Below, piece by piece: positions 41,687 through 51,126 of a stretch of 64,000 nt of DNA. The stretch is from Pedobacter sp. (GTDB lineage Bacteria > Bacteroidota > Bacteroidia > Sphingobacteriales > Sphingobacteriaceae). The DNA lies in NCBI GenBank assembly GCA_031119475.1, contig JAVHXV010000002.1, positions 481,233 through 545,232 on the forward strand, given 5' to 3'. A model generated the notes under the pieces. That model saw nothing but the letters and a program-made list of their open reading frames with translations, was not told the DNA's origin and did no database searches. The translations under genes were made by a program, and so were the position numbers. The stretch's first letter is position 1, and the number at the start of each line of letters is the position of its first letter.

Positions 41687-42876
41687 AAATAGTAGCGGTT
41701 TTAGAAAATACCATCTCTGCAGGAGGGGGCTTTAGCCAAGCACTGTCGGCCATTTTGCAGATCAAAAAAATTGCGGAGAAGAACGGTTATACGCTTCAGG
41801 TCGTCACTTCAGAAGAGCGAAACATAGCTGTCCTACACTCTTTGGCCATCGATTGTACCGTTTATAGGATGCCATCTTATACCAAGTTTTTCCAATACCT
41901 GATCGAAAGTAGTTTCATGGTAAAGAAGGTGCTCGATTTCATGTACAAAAGAAATTGGTTGTATCCGATTGAAAGAATCCTGACGAAGCAAAGGCCCGAT
42001 ATCTTATATTTTCTGCAACCATCCAGGATCCCCAAATACCTGAAGAATATCAATTTCATCTATACATTATGGGACGTAGGGCATCGCGATTTTCCTGAAT
42101 TCCCCGAAGTTAGGAGGGAAGGTGTTTTCTTGGACAGGGAAACGGCCTATAAAAATATCCTCCCCGCGGCATTTTTGACCATTACCGATTCTGATACACT
42201 TTCAGCGCGGCTCCAATATTTGTATAACCTGGACCGCGAACGGCTACTGGCCATGCCTTTTAACATCAACCCGCTTTTGGGCCAAACATCGGCAGAGGAA
42301 GTAGTCGAACACCAGGATGTAGAAGGAGGTTTTCTGTTCTATCCGGCGCAATTTTGGCCACATAAAAACCACATCAGGATTTTACAAGCAATTCTGGGAC
42401 TCAGAGAGCAGGGCCGTAGCGTGAAGGTGGTATTTGTAGGTGGAGATAAACTCAACCAAGGACATGTCAGGAATTTTATCGCCATGAATAAACTGGAAAG
42501 CCAGGTAAAGATCTTGGGCTTTGTAGAGATAGAAGAAATCAAGAGATTATATCAATCTTGTATAGCTTTGATCATGCCTACTTATTTTGGCCCTACCAAT
42601 ATTCCTCCATTCGAAGCTTGGTCTTACGGAAAACCAGTCATCTATTCTGACCATTTAAAGGCCCAGGTTGGCGATGCGGCGATCTGTGTGGATCCAGATT
42701 CGCCACAGGCCATAGCGAATGCGATAATTGACGTATTCGATCAGGAAAAAATAGCCGTACTGATCGAAAAGGGGAAAGAGCGGTTGGCTTATTATGACGA
42801 TCTGCGAAATGTTGCTGAAGCAGACTTTTTGAAACATTTGATAAAATTTGATCAGCGCTCCAGGAACTGGGGCTAA
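41683..42876 (+). CDS. GT-B glycosyltransferase, group 1 (GT4) type
   Basis: The product is 397 aa. It has the group-1 fold: FLFYPAQFWPHKNHIRILQAI in the second domain, VKVVFVGGD, VKILGFV, then the donor-site LIMPTYFGPTNIPPFEAWSYGKPVI with its Glu. An N-terminal Gly-rich SAGGGFSQA follows the first strand. It is a cytoplasmic glycosyltransferase that adds a sugar to the growing repeat unit; donor and linkage are not readable from the sequence. Confidence 0.82.
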   Translation: MKIVAVLENTISAGGGFSQALSAILQIKKIAEKNGYTLQVVTSEERNIAVLHSLAIDCTVYRMPSYTKFFQYLIESSFMVKKVLDFMYKRNWLYPIERILTKQRPDILYFLQPSRIPKYLKNINFIYTLWDVGHRDFPEFPEVRREGVFLDRETAYKNILPAAFLTITDSDTLSARLQYLYNLDRERLLAMPFNINPLLGQTSAEEVVEHQDVEGGFLFYPAQFWPHKNHIRILQAILGLREQGRSVKVVFVGGDKLNQGHVRNFIAMNKLESQVKILGFVEIEEIKRLYQSCIALIMPTYFGPTNIPPFEAWSYGKPVIYSDHLKAQVGDAAICVDPDSPQAIANAIIDVFDQEKIAVLIEKGKERLAYYDDLRNVAEADFLKHLIKFDQRSRNWG

Positions 42877-42885
42877 AGGCCAAAA

Positions 42886-44004
42886 ATGGAAAAGGGGAAA
42901 AAGAAAATAGCGATTTTAGAATTAGATAATAAAAACCATTCGAGTTTGATCTACAATTGGATCAGTGTGGCCAATTTAAATCACTGGGACTTGCTGCTCA
43001 TTACCGATAATGATCTCTACCAAAATGTAAGAAAAGAAGTTGAAGCCGAGCAGTTTTCCTTGTTTCTTAAAAATGGCGATGAATCGCTCCCGAAATTTTT
43101 ATGGAGAACCAAACAGCATCTGGAAAAAAATAAAGTCGATTTTCTGGTCGTTTTAACGATGCAGACCTTTTTTATCGAATACCTGATCATCTTATTGTTC
43201 AGTACGAAAATTGGAGTAACGATCCACAATGCGCGAACCTGGTTTCATCAGAATAAGATTTCCAAGCCAACGCATCTGCTCAAAAGGATCATCAGAAAAA
43301 TCTGGATGAAAAGGGCATCGTTTTTTATCGTCAATAGTGAGGCCATGAACCGATACGTATCGACCAATTTTGCCGTTAAAAAGCAGCTGCTGGTTATGCC
43401 ATTTTCCATGCGCCGGAGTCACTTGGAAAAAAACAGCGATGCACCATTTACGGTAGTCTATCCGGGAATGATCAGCAAAACAAGAAAAAAGTACGACAAT
43501 TTCCTTCTTTTGGCTGCTGATAATCCCGACATCCAATTTGTATTGCTGGGCTCACCTAACAAGAAAGAAGGCGGTGATCAGGTTATTGAAGAAATTTTGG
43601 CAAAAGGCATCAAAAATATCAGGTACTTTTTGAGCTACATTGAGCCTGGGGAATTCGCCGCACACATGAGCCAGAGCTCGATCTTGTTTACCGAGCTGGT
43701 CATCGAATATGAAAATTCAGACTTTAGTGAAATTTATGGAATAACCAAAGACTCAGGGATCAGTTACCTGATGTATGAATTTGCCAAACCTGCTTTTTTA
43801 AACGCCGAATTTTCTAATTTAGATTATTTGCGGGAAGGTACTTTTTATTTTGATGGTGCATCCGATCTATTGGCCAAGTTCAAAAATTTAAGATCGGACC
43901 AAAAAATTATGGAAGAAGCACGCGAAAACCTATCAAATTCAGTAGATGAGGTCAATTTGGCTTTCATCGCCAAAAAAATCAGTTCGTTGAACCATGTAAT
44001 ATAA
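42886..44004 (+). CDS. GT-B-like glycosyltransferase
   Basis: The 372-aa protein has two Rossmann-like halves. The first contains ITDNDLYQ and IGVTIHNARTWFHQNK; the second has FTVVYPGMISKTRKKYDNFLLL and IQFVLLGSP, and a C-terminal region with an acidic FTELVIEYENSDFSEIYG. No exact family comes to mind, but the build and setting fit a group-1-like transferase of a polysaccharide locus. A 9-base gap separates it from the upstream GT and one base from the polymerase gene. Confidence 0.65.
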   Translation: MEKGKKKIAILELDNKNHSSLIYNWISVANLNHWDLLLITDNDLYQNVRKEVEAEQFSLFLKNGDESLPKFLWRTKQHLEKNKVDFLVVLTMQTFFIEYLIILLFSTKIGVTIHNARTWFHQNKISKPTHLLKRIIRKIWMKRASFFIVNSEAMNRYVSTNFAVKKQLLVMPFSMRRSHLEKNSDAPFTVVYPGMISKTRKKYDNFLLLAADNPDIQFVLLGSPNKKEGGDQVIEEILAKGIKNIRYFLSYIEPGEFAAHMSQSSILFTELVIEYENSDFSEIYGITKDSGISYLMYEFAKPAFLNAEFSNLDYLREGTFYFDGASDLLAKFKNLRSDQKIMEEARENLSNSVDEVNLAFIAKKISSLNHVI

Positions 44005-44005
44005 T

Positions 44006-45046
44006 ATGCTTCCTTATCTCATCCTTCTTTTTTTCGTCACGATGTTGCTTTCGATCGGAGCACTATTTAAGGAGGTAAGGCGATATACATTTTTTTCTAC
44101 GATTGTAATCCTGATATTTTTTTCTGGCTTTGCGAAAGGTGTCGGGTTCGATTATTTCAATTACCTGGAACTTTTTGATCTGATCAGGCTCAAATATTCC
44201 GTGCCGCTTGAATACGGCTATGTAGTCCTGATCAAGACCATCATTTTCTTTGGCGGCAAATACCAGTTGCTGGTCTTTGTTTCCTCGCTGCTCACCAATC
44301 TATTGATCGGATATTTTATCTATAAAAATTCCCCCAATCCCAATTTATCGCTATTTATTTATGTCGTCCTATCCATCTATTATTTAGCAACTTTTACCAC
44401 GATCAGACAGTTTATTGCGGTCGGCCTATTTGCGGCCTCCCTAAAATTGATTTCAGAGAAAAGATTTTGGCTGTATACGCTGCTCATGCTGATTGGGTCA
44501 AGCGTGCATGTAACGCTCATCCTCCTTTGGCCGCTCTATTTTGTGCTCCGTAGAAAATTTAAGCTCTATCACTATGCAATCGCTTTTCTCCTCTATACGA
44601 TCGGGACGAACCTGATTACGATTGTTTTTAAGGATATTTTGGGCTATGCCCATTATTTCGTCAAGACAGACAATTCCAGTAACAACATGGTGCTCATCGC
44701 CTTCGGCCTGATCGGTATGGTGCTGATTTTTTATAAGGATAGGCTCTTCAAGGTTAGTGCGCATGCAGCCATCTACATCAACCTGATCTTCTTTTCCATC
44801 CTCGTGATCACGACCATCTATATTTCACCGATCCCAAGTGAGATCGCACTGCGGATGAGTACCTATTTTAACTTATCGTACTTAATCATTATCCCGCTTT
44901 TTTTAAAGACGATTAAAAATACTAACTTGCGGTATTTATATCTTTCAGTAATCCTTTCACTTTTTGTGTCGTATTTCTTATATATCATAGTTAATGGGGC
45001 TAAGTATAATTTGATCCCATACACCCTTGATTTCAATCTGTTTTAA
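44006..45046 (+). CDS. EpsG/Wzy-type polysaccharide polymerase
   Basis: This 346-aa membrane protein has about nine to ten hydrophobic helices. It carries the GFDYFNYLELF segment, the TTIRQFIAVGLF stretch with a conserved Arg-Gln, and the SSVHVTLILLWPLYF region that mark EpsG and Wzy-like polymerases. It would join flipped repeat units at the periplasmic face. The position among glycosyltransferases and the presence of Wzx and a Wzz-like protein support the role. Confidence 0.82.
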   Translation: MLPYLILLFFVTMLLSIGALFKEVRRYTFFSTIVILIFFSGFAKGVGFDYFNYLELFDLIRLKYSVPLEYGYVVLIKTIIFFGGKYQLLVFVSSLLTNLLIGYFIYKNSPNPNLSLFIYVVLSIYYLATFTTIRQFIAVGLFAASLKLISEKRFWLYTLLMLIGSSVHVTLILLWPLYFVLRRKFKLYHYAIAFLLYTIGTNLITIVFKDILGYAHYFVKTDNSSNNMVLIAFGLIGMVLIFYKDRLFKVSAHAAIYINLIFFSILVITTIYISPIPSEIALRMSTYFNLSYLIIIPLFLKTIKNTNLRYLYLSVILSLFVSYFLYIIVNGAKYNLIPYTLDFNLF

Positions 45047-45051
45047 CTTGC

Positions 45052-46059
45052 ATGAATAATAAAGTTTCGGTGATCATCCCGACTTATAAAAGGCCGACCA
45101 CGCTGAAAAGGGCGATTGATAGCGCGCTTCATCAAAGCTATACAAACCTTGAAGTGATTGTTGTAGATGATAATTCCGATGGGGATGTGTTCAGGGAGGA
45201 GACAGAAAAATTAATGTCGCAATATGGACAAAACGAAAGGGTCGTTTATCTAAAGCATCAAAAGAACCAGAATGGCGCAGCCGCCAGAAATACGGGCATT
45301 TTACATTCATCGGCAGATTTTATTGCCTTTTTAGATGACGATGATTATTTTCTTCCCACTAAGGTTGAGCAGCAGATCAGCAAGTTAACGGTTTTAGGGC
45401 CAGATTGGGGTGGCGCAAGTTGTTATCACATCAGAAGGTATAAAAAATACATCTATAAGGCGATTACCATTAATCGGAAGGATAACGGCAATTACCTTGC
45501 AGAATTTTTAAGTGAGCAGGTCAGTATGCCCTCTTCCACCTTACTGGTGAGGCGAAGTGTTTTTGATCGTGTAGGACTCTTCGACACACAATTTTATCGC
45601 CACCAGGACCTTGAATTTTTGGTCAGGTTTTTCCGGGATTTTAAAATGACCTTTGTTGAAGATTTCCAATTGGTGATGCAGGTTGAAGGCTTTAGGAACT
45701 TCCCGTCGGCAGATCGTGCCCTGGTTGTGAAAAATATGTTTGTCGACAAGTTTAGTGCCGATATCAATGCCCTGAGCGGTGATCGATACAAAATGGTCGT
45801 CCACCGGATGTGGCTGCCCGTAGTTGGTGCTTTTTTTAAGGAGAGTAGATTTAAGACATCGATTGCGATGTACAGGGTTAAGGTTTTGCCCTACTCCGCA
45901 TCAGTTGTAAAAGATGTGCTTTTCTTGCTATATTATTATCTCGTAGGAGCAGTGCCCCATTTCAAGGTACTGTTTGCTAAAGTGAAAAACCTGCTCTTTT
46001 ACGGAAAATTAAATAAGAAACTCAAGAATGACTTAAATTTTCTTAATGCACAAGTTTGA
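45052..46059 (+). CDS. GT2 family glycosyltransferase
   Basis: The product is 335 aa with a GT-A fold. It begins VSVIIPTYKRPTTLKRAIDSALHQSY, then VIVVDDNSDG, and carries the FLDDDDYFLPTKVEQQ acidic metal motif. It is a cytoplasmic glycosyltransferase for a repeat-unit sugar. The C-terminus has basic and hydrophobic segments consistent with membrane contact. Five bases separate it from the polymerase. Confidence 0.88.
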   Translation: MNNKVSVIIPTYKRPTTLKRAIDSALHQSYTNLEVIVVDDNSDGDVFREETEKLMSQYGQNERVVYLKHQKNQNGAAARNTGILHSSADFIAFLDDDDYFLPTKVEQQISKLTVLGPDWGGASCYHIRRYKKYIYKAITINRKDNGNYLAEFLSEQVSMPSSTLLVRRSVFDRVGLFDTQFYRHQDLEFLVRFFRDFKMTFVEDFQLVMQVEGFRNFPSADRALVVKNMFVDKFSADINALSGDRYKMVVHRMWLPVVGAFFKESRFKTSIAMYRVKVLPYSASVVKDVLFLLYYYLVGAVPHFKVLFAKVKNLLFYGKLNKKLKNDLNFLNAQV

Positions 46060-46177
46060 TGCGCAGTCCATTCAAAATTGTAGATGATCCTGCCAATCTT
46101 GCTATTTTGGCGAACTAAATTAAACGAATAATAACAGGTGTACTTCAATGGGAATATTGTTATTGAAATCAAAGTAA

Positions 46178-46993
46178 ATGAATAAAATCAGTGCTTCAAT
46201 TGTTTTCTATCAGACAAAGCTTTCGGATGTAGAAAAGATTATCTCGACAGTGCTTAAAAATACTTCGGTCGCCTTGTATGTTGTAGATAACTCGCCGGGC
46301 GACGAAATTGGCAGGTTTCTTGGCGATAAAAAATTAACCTACATCCATCAGCCAGCTAATCCCGGATTCGGTGCCGCCCACAATATGGCCATCAGGGAGG
46401 CCATGGGATCAGGGGCAGCCTATCACTTCATCATCAATCCTGATATTGAGCTGAACGAAGATTTGTTCATCCCAATGGTCCAATACATGGAAGAGCACCC
46501 AGATGTAGGCATGATGATGCCGCAGGTCTTAAATATTGATGGCACCATCCAGAACCTGCCCAAGCTTTTGCCACATCCAATTTGGATTTTTAGGAGGAAG
46601 CTCAGAAGATTTGATCCTTGGGGCGATCAGTTCATGACGAGCTATGAACTGAGAAATGCCAATAAAGATGAAATTTTAAATGTTCCCATTTTATCGGGCT
46701 GTTTTACCTTGTTAAGGTTAGCTGCAATCCGTGAAATTGGCATGTACGACGAAAATTTCTTCATGTACTTTGAAGATTTTGATCTATCGAGAAGGATGCA
46801 CCAAAAATATAAGACCATTTATTACCCAATGGTATCAGTGGTACATGGATATGAAGGGGGCGCCAATAAAAACTTCAAGCTGTTCAAGATCTTCATCAAA
46901 TCAATGATCACTTATTTTAATAAATGGGGATGGTTTTTTGATCAGGAAAGAAAACATATCAATCAAGAGACATTAACACAATTGCCGAAATGA
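46178..46993 (+). CDS. GT2 family glycosyltransferase, rhamnosyltransferase-like
   Basis: The product is 271 aa. It starts ISASIVFYQTKLSDVEKIISTVL, then YVVDNSPGDE, HQPANPGFGAAHNMAIREA, and FIINPDIELNEDLF, with a LSGCFTLLRLAAIREIGMYDENFFMYFEDFD region (in pieces). This layout resembles WbbL-type and other rhamnosyltransferases that use dTDP-L-rhamnose, which the upstream rml genes can supply; the match is by resemblance. The last four bases overlap the next gene. Confidence 0.85.
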   Translation: MNKISASIVFYQTKLSDVEKIISTVLKNTSVALYVVDNSPGDEIGRFLGDKKLTYIHQPANPGFGAAHNMAIREAMGSGAAYHFIINPDIELNEDLFIPMVQYMEEHPDVGMMMPQVLNIDGTIQNLPKLLPHPIWIFRRKLRRFDPWGDQFMTSYELRNANKDEILNVPILSGCFTLLRLAAIREIGMYDENFFMYFEDFDLSRRMHQKYKTIYYPMVSVVHGYEGGANKNFKLFKIFIKSMITYFNKWGWFFDQERKHINQETLTQLPK

Positions 46994-47895
46994 AAATTTC
47001 AATCACGGGATCTACTGGATTTGTTGGTCAAAATCTGCTTTCCTACCTTTCAGGTTTTACCATAGCAAAGATTGACCGTCAACAGCTTGCTGATTTTTCT
47101 ATTCAAGATTTGGAAGGATGTGAAGCGATTGTGCACCTGGCCGGTAAAGCGCATGACCTAAAAAAAGTATCGGCACCAGAAGCCTATTATGAGGTTAATT
47201 TTGAGCTCACTAAAAAATTATATGATGCTTTTTTACAGTCTGATGCCAAGAAATTTATTTTCATCAGTTCAGTAAAGGCAGTAGCAGACGTTGTAGATGG
47301 AGTTTTAACGGAAGAAGCTATCCCAGATCCAAAAACAGATTACGGGAAATCCAAATTAATGGCCGAAGCCTACATCATGGCCCAAGATTTACCTCCGTCT
47401 AAGTCCTACTATATTTTGAGGCCATGTATGATCCACGGCCCAGGAAATAAGGGAAATCTGAATCTGCTCTATCAATTTGTAAAGAGGGGCCTTCCTTTCC
47501 CATTGGCGGGCTTTCAAAACAAACGTTCTTTCCTGAGTATAGAAAACCTGTGTTTCGTGATCAAACGGCTGCTCGAAAAAGACATCCCCACAGGGATTTA
47601 TCAGGTGGCAGACGATACTTCGCTGTCAACCAATGAGGTTGTAGCCCTGTTGGCCAAGGCCGAAGACAAACGTGTCAGGCTTTGGAAGATCAGTCCAAAA
47701 TTAATAGGCTTTCTGGCTAAACTTGGCGATCGGCTTTCGCTGCCATTGAATACCGAACGTTTAACGAAATTGACGGAAAGCTATGTCGTCGGCAACCAGA
47801 AGATCCTTAAAGTTCTTCAGGAAAAATTGCCCGTCAGCTCAGAAGAAGGACTAATGTTTACTGCCAGATCATTTGGCAAAAAACAACCTGAATAA
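46990..47895 (+). CDS. NAD-dependent nucleotide-sugar epimerase/reductase, WbpV/WbpK-like
   Basis: The 301-aa extended SDR begins ISITGSTGFVGQNLLSYL (GxxGxxG), has LAGKAHDLKKVS, FISSVKAVAD, and the catalytic DYGKSKLMAEAY with YxxxK, then RPCMIHGPGNKGNL. Members next to a WbpL-type transferase and a WbpM-type dehydratase reduce UDP-4-keto-6-deoxy-GlcNAc to UDP-QuiNAc or UDP-FucNAc (WbpV or WbpK). This gene is in just that position. The product sugar cannot be told by eye. Confidence 0.82.
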   Translation: MKISITGSTGFVGQNLLSYLSGFTIAKIDRQQLADFSIQDLEGCEAIVHLAGKAHDLKKVSAPEAYYEVNFELTKKLYDAFLQSDAKKFIFISSVKAVADVVDGVLTEEAIPDPKTDYGKSKLMAEAYIMAQDLPPSKSYYILRPCMIHGPGNKGNLNLLYQFVKRGLPFPLAGFQNKRSFLSIENLCFVIKRLLEKDIPTGIYQVADDTSLSTNEVVALLAKAEDKRVRLWKISPKLIGFLAKLGDRLSLPLNTERLTKLTESYVVGNQKILKVLQEKLPVSSEEGLMFTARSFGKKQPE

Positions 47896-47949
47896 TTTAA
47901 TAAGCAAACAGATGGCGAGCAAATCACTACAATCATCACTGCGACCAGA

Positions 47950-47968
47950 TGGCCAGCTTATCTGGCCA
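47950..47968 (+). other. Short perfect hairpin before the WecA-like gene
   Basis: TGGCCAG (47950-47956), loop CTTAT, CTGGCCA (47962-47968) form a perfect 7-bp stem in the 130-base gap after the epimerase gene. There is no T tract directly after it, so termination is weakly supported. A TATCTTCG at 48011-48018 is a poor -7 candidate. Confidence 0.35.
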
Positions 47969-48025
47969 CACTAAACCAGATTTCTTTTCGATTTTACAAG
48001 GACTATATCTTATCTTCGTGGGCTT

Positions 48026-48991
48026 ATGTGGATTGCGCTAATTTATCTATTTGTTTTTTTTATTGTTGAATTTGGCTATTTTAAGCTGGCCAGGCATTTC
48101 AATATCATCGATAAACCAAATAGCCGAAGTTCCCATCATCAGGTTACGATCCGCGGTGGGGGCATTATTTTCAGCATTGCGGCCATCACCTGGTATTTTG
48201 TGAATGGCCTATCTTATAGTTACTTTATAGCTGGTCTGGTGGCCATCACCTGCATCTCTTTTTTAGATGACATCTTCACCCTTAACAATAAGCTAAGGTT
48301 AGCCATACATTTTACGGCGGTTGTCCTTCTTTTTCAGCAATGGGGCTTATTTTCTTTTCCCTGGTATTGGCTTGCATTGGCTTTGATCTTTGTGATCGGA
48401 ACCATTAATGCCTACAATTTTATGGATGGGATCAATGGCATAACCGGAGCTTATAGCTTACTTGCCATCGCAACATTGTTCTATATCCATACCCATATCA
48501 TTGCCTTTACCTCAACCAACCTATTGGTCATTACAGCGCTGGCGCTCCTGGTGTTCAACTTTTTCAATTTCCGTATCAAGGCCAAATGTTTTGCAGGCGA
48601 TGTAGGAAGCGTAAGCATAGCATTTATCCTCATCTTCCTGATCGGACAACTGATCCTGGTTACCCACAACTTTGGGTATATCCTGCTCCTATTGATATAT
48701 GGATTGGAAACCTCTACCACTGTATTTTTCAGGAAAATAAGGAAGGAAAATATTTTTGAGGCCCATCGTAGCCATTTCTATCAATATTTGGCCAACCAGC
48801 TAAAATGGAACCACCTGATCATTTCTGGTCTATATTTCGTGGTACAGCTTTTACTGAATGTTATTTTGGTCAACATCATCGACAACTTGGCCCTGCTTTT
48901 GCTCTTCATTGCTATGGTCAGTATAATTTTCTTGGTACTGCGCTTTCTGGTGGAAGGTAAAAAGTACCTGATGGAACCGCACACCTCATGA
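48026..48991 (+). CDS. WecA/WbpL-like undecaprenyl-phosphate sugar-1-phosphate transferase
   Basis: The protein is the polyisoprenyl-phosphate HexNAc-1-phosphate transferase (MraY/WecA family) that starts assembly on undecaprenyl phosphate. The product is 321 aa with about ten helices. Motifs are DKPNSRSSHHQVTIRGGGIIF, the acidic FLDDIFTLNNKLRL, NAYNFMDGINGITG, FAGDVGSV and the terminal HRSHFYQYL. The RGGG and DGIN motifs are typical of the WbpL branch. Between WbpV- and WbpM-like genes, it would load QuiNAc, FucNAc or a similar UDP-sugar phosphate. Confidence 0.9.
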   Translation: MWIALIYLFVFFIVEFGYFKLARHFNIIDKPNSRSSHHQVTIRGGGIIFSIAAITWYFVNGLSYSYFIAGLVAITCISFLDDIFTLNNKLRLAIHFTAVVLLFQQWGLFSFPWYWLALALIFVIGTINAYNFMDGINGITGAYSLLAIATLFYIHTHIIAFTSTNLLVITALALLVFNFFNFRIKAKCFAGDVGSVSIAFILIFLIGQLILVTHNFGYILLLLIYGLETSTTVFFRKIRKENIFEAHRSHFYQYLANQLKWNHLIISGLYFVVQLLLNVILVNIIDNLALLLLFIAMVSIIFLVLRFLVEGKKYLMEPHTS

Positions 48992-49098
48992 AAGGAACTA
49001 TTTGATAGTCCTTTTAGTCAAGAGAATAGCTAATCAATTGATTTAGGGGCTGATAATTTGCGCACTTTATCTTCCATTTCAAAATATTGAAAGTAATA

Positions 49099-49132
49099 TT
49101 TTGAGTAGGAAGCAATTTTTATCCTATCTTTA
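49099..49132 (+). promoter_or_regulatory. Possible promoter before the CapD-like gene
   Basis: TTTTG at 49099-49103, a 21-base spacer and TATCTTTA at 49125-49132 fit the Bacteroidota promoter pattern with one mismatch in the -7 element. The GTG start of the gene is 25 bases downstream. Together with the 165-base gap before it, this suggests a separate transcript for the downstream genes. Confidence 0.5.
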
Positions 49133-49156
49133 CAGTTAAATTAAACTATCCAATAA

Positions 49157-51091
49157 GTGTTTGGTAAAATAAATATCGTTCCTCGATGGATCATTTTCCT
49201 TTTGGATTTAGCCATGTGCATCATCGCACTTACCATCGCTTATTTCCTAAAATTCAATCTTGACTTATCGGGTTTGAATTTTGTAGAATACAGCCGGAAT
49301 ATACTCATTTTAACGTTGATCAACGTGATCGTCTTCTTTAACGTTAAAACCTATTCTGGAATTATCCGCTATACCAGTGCCCAGGATACATTTAGAATTT
49401 TATTTGCGGTTACGATCAGCAATGGCATTTTCTTCTTGCTGAACCTTGGCGTAATCGCCTTTAACCACGCAGCATATATTTCAAATTCTGTCATCATTGT
49501 TAATGGATTGACCAGCTTTCTGCTGCTGATAACCTATCGGGTAATGATCAAGTACTTTTTCATGTACATCAAGAACCTGAACCTCGATAAAAGAAAGGTC
49601 ATCATCTATGGTGCGGGAGAGGCTGGCCTGGCAACCAAAAGAACATTTGACCACGATGCCAAGGTGAACAAGACCATTATGGCCTTTGTTGATGATGATG
49701 ACCGGAAAGTTGGCAAAACGATAGATGGCATCAAGATCCTTTCCGCAGTGAAACTAGAAGACCTGATCAAGGAACATGAAGTAGATGAGATTATATTTGC
49801 ATCGTATACCATCCCCAATGAGCGTAAAAACCAGATTGTAGACGTCTGTCTGGAGAACGATGTCGTTGTACTGAACATCCCGCCGGCGGATGTATGGGCT
49901 GGGGGAAAATTGCATACCACACAGATCCAGAACATCAATATTGAAGACCTCCTAAATCGGAAGCCGATCCAGATTGATATCGAGGGGATCCAGAAACAGT
50001 TGAAAGACAAAAGGATATTGATTACCGGTGCTGCGGGATCTATTGGCAGCGAGGTAGTGCGGCAATTGATGAAGTTCGAAACGGGATTGATCATTTTATG
50101 CGACCAGTCTGAAACCGCACTCCATCATATTTACCTGGAATTGGAAGAGACGCATTCCAATACCAACTTCCACGCTTTTGTGGGCGATGTAAAGGACGAA
50201 AAACGGATGGATTATCTGTTCGAGACCTACAAGCCACATTATGTGTACCATGCTGCCGCTTATAAACATGTTCCCCTGATGGAAGATAATCCGGCAGAGG
50301 CCATTAAGACCAACGTATTGGGCACCAAAACCATAGCCGACCTGTCGGTTAAACATGGTGTGCAGAAATTTGTGATGATTTCTACAGATAAAGCTGTGAA
50401 TCCAACAAATGTAATGGGCGCTTCTAAGCGGATTGCAGAAATTTATGTCCAATCGCTGAACAACTCCTTGAGCAGGAACGATTTTGTATTTAGCAATGGA
50501 TTGAGTTATATCAATGACCTGAATGTGAAGCCGATTACCAAATTTATTACCACGCGTTTTGGTAATGTATTGGGCTCCAATGGATCAGTGATCCCACGAT
50601 TTAAACAGCAGATCGAAAAAGGTGGCCCTGTTACCGTAACCCACCCTGAAATTACCCGATATTTTATGACAATCCCTGAGGCCTGCCGGCTGGTACTCGA
50701 AGCTGGTTGCATGGGCAGAGGTGGGGAAATCTTTATTTTCGATATGGGCAAGTCTGTCAAGATCGTAGAACTTGCCAAAAAAATGATCCGACTGGCCGGT
50801 CTGGTACCTAATCAAGATATCAAAATACAATATTCCGGATTGCGGCCTGGCGAAAAGCTGTTCGAAGAACTTTTGAATGACAATGAAAATACCATGCCCA
50901 CCCATCATGAGAAGATCATGATTGGAAAGGTACGCGAATATGTTTTTTCAGAAATTGAAACCCAAATCTATAAACTGGTCGAATATGCACATAAAAACGA
51001 CGATAGAAGTGTTGTTTCTGCCATGAAGGAAATGGTGCGGGAGTACAAAAGTAAAAATTCCATTTTCGAGCAACTAGATCAACAGGCCTAA
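49157..51091 (+). CDS. Membrane-bound nucleotide-sugar 4,6-dehydratase, CapD/WbpM type
   Basis: This 644-aa protein has four N-terminal hydrophobic helices (about residues 8-110), a first Rossmann domain (about 130-255), and a second SDR domain (about 275-600). The SDR domain begins ILITGAAGSIGSE and carries VMISTDKAVNPTNVMGASKRIAE: the MxxxK form of the catalytic triad (Ser-Met-Lys) that distinguishes WbpM/FlaA1 dehydratases. WbpM converts UDP-GlcNAc to UDP-4-keto-6-deoxy-GlcNAc. The gene opens with GTG; there is no closer ATG. With the WbpV-like and WbpL-like genes it forms a first-sugar module. Confidence 0.9.
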   Translation: MFGKINIVPRWIIFLLDLAMCIIALTIAYFLKFNLDLSGLNFVEYSRNILILTLINVIVFFNVKTYSGIIRYTSAQDTFRILFAVTISNGIFFLLNLGVIAFNHAAYISNSVIIVNGLTSFLLLITYRVMIKYFFMYIKNLNLDKRKVIIYGAGEAGLATKRTFDHDAKVNKTIMAFVDDDDRKVGKTIDGIKILSAVKLEDLIKEHEVDEIIFASYTIPNERKNQIVDVCLENDVVVLNIPPADVWAGGKLHTTQIQNINIEDLLNRKPIQIDIEGIQKQLKDKRILITGAAGSIGSEVVRQLMKFETGLIILCDQSETALHHIYLELEETHSNTNFHAFVGDVKDEKRMDYLFETYKPHYVYHAAAYKHVPLMEDNPAEAIKTNVLGTKTIADLSVKHGVQKFVMISTDKAVNPTNVMGASKRIAEIYVQSLNNSLSRNDFVFSNGLSYINDLNVKPITKFITTRFGNVLGSNGSVIPRFKQQIEKGGPVTVTHPEITRYFMTIPEACRLVLEAGCMGRGGEIFIFDMGKSVKIVELAKKMIRLAGLVPNQDIKIQYSGLRPGEKLFEELLNDNENTMPTHHEKIMIGKVREYVFSEIETQIYKLVEYAHKNDDRSVVSAMKEMVREYKSKNSIFEQLDQQA

Positions 51092-51126
51092 TATTCGATG
51101 GCACGGTTTTTAAGCCAACCCTCTTC

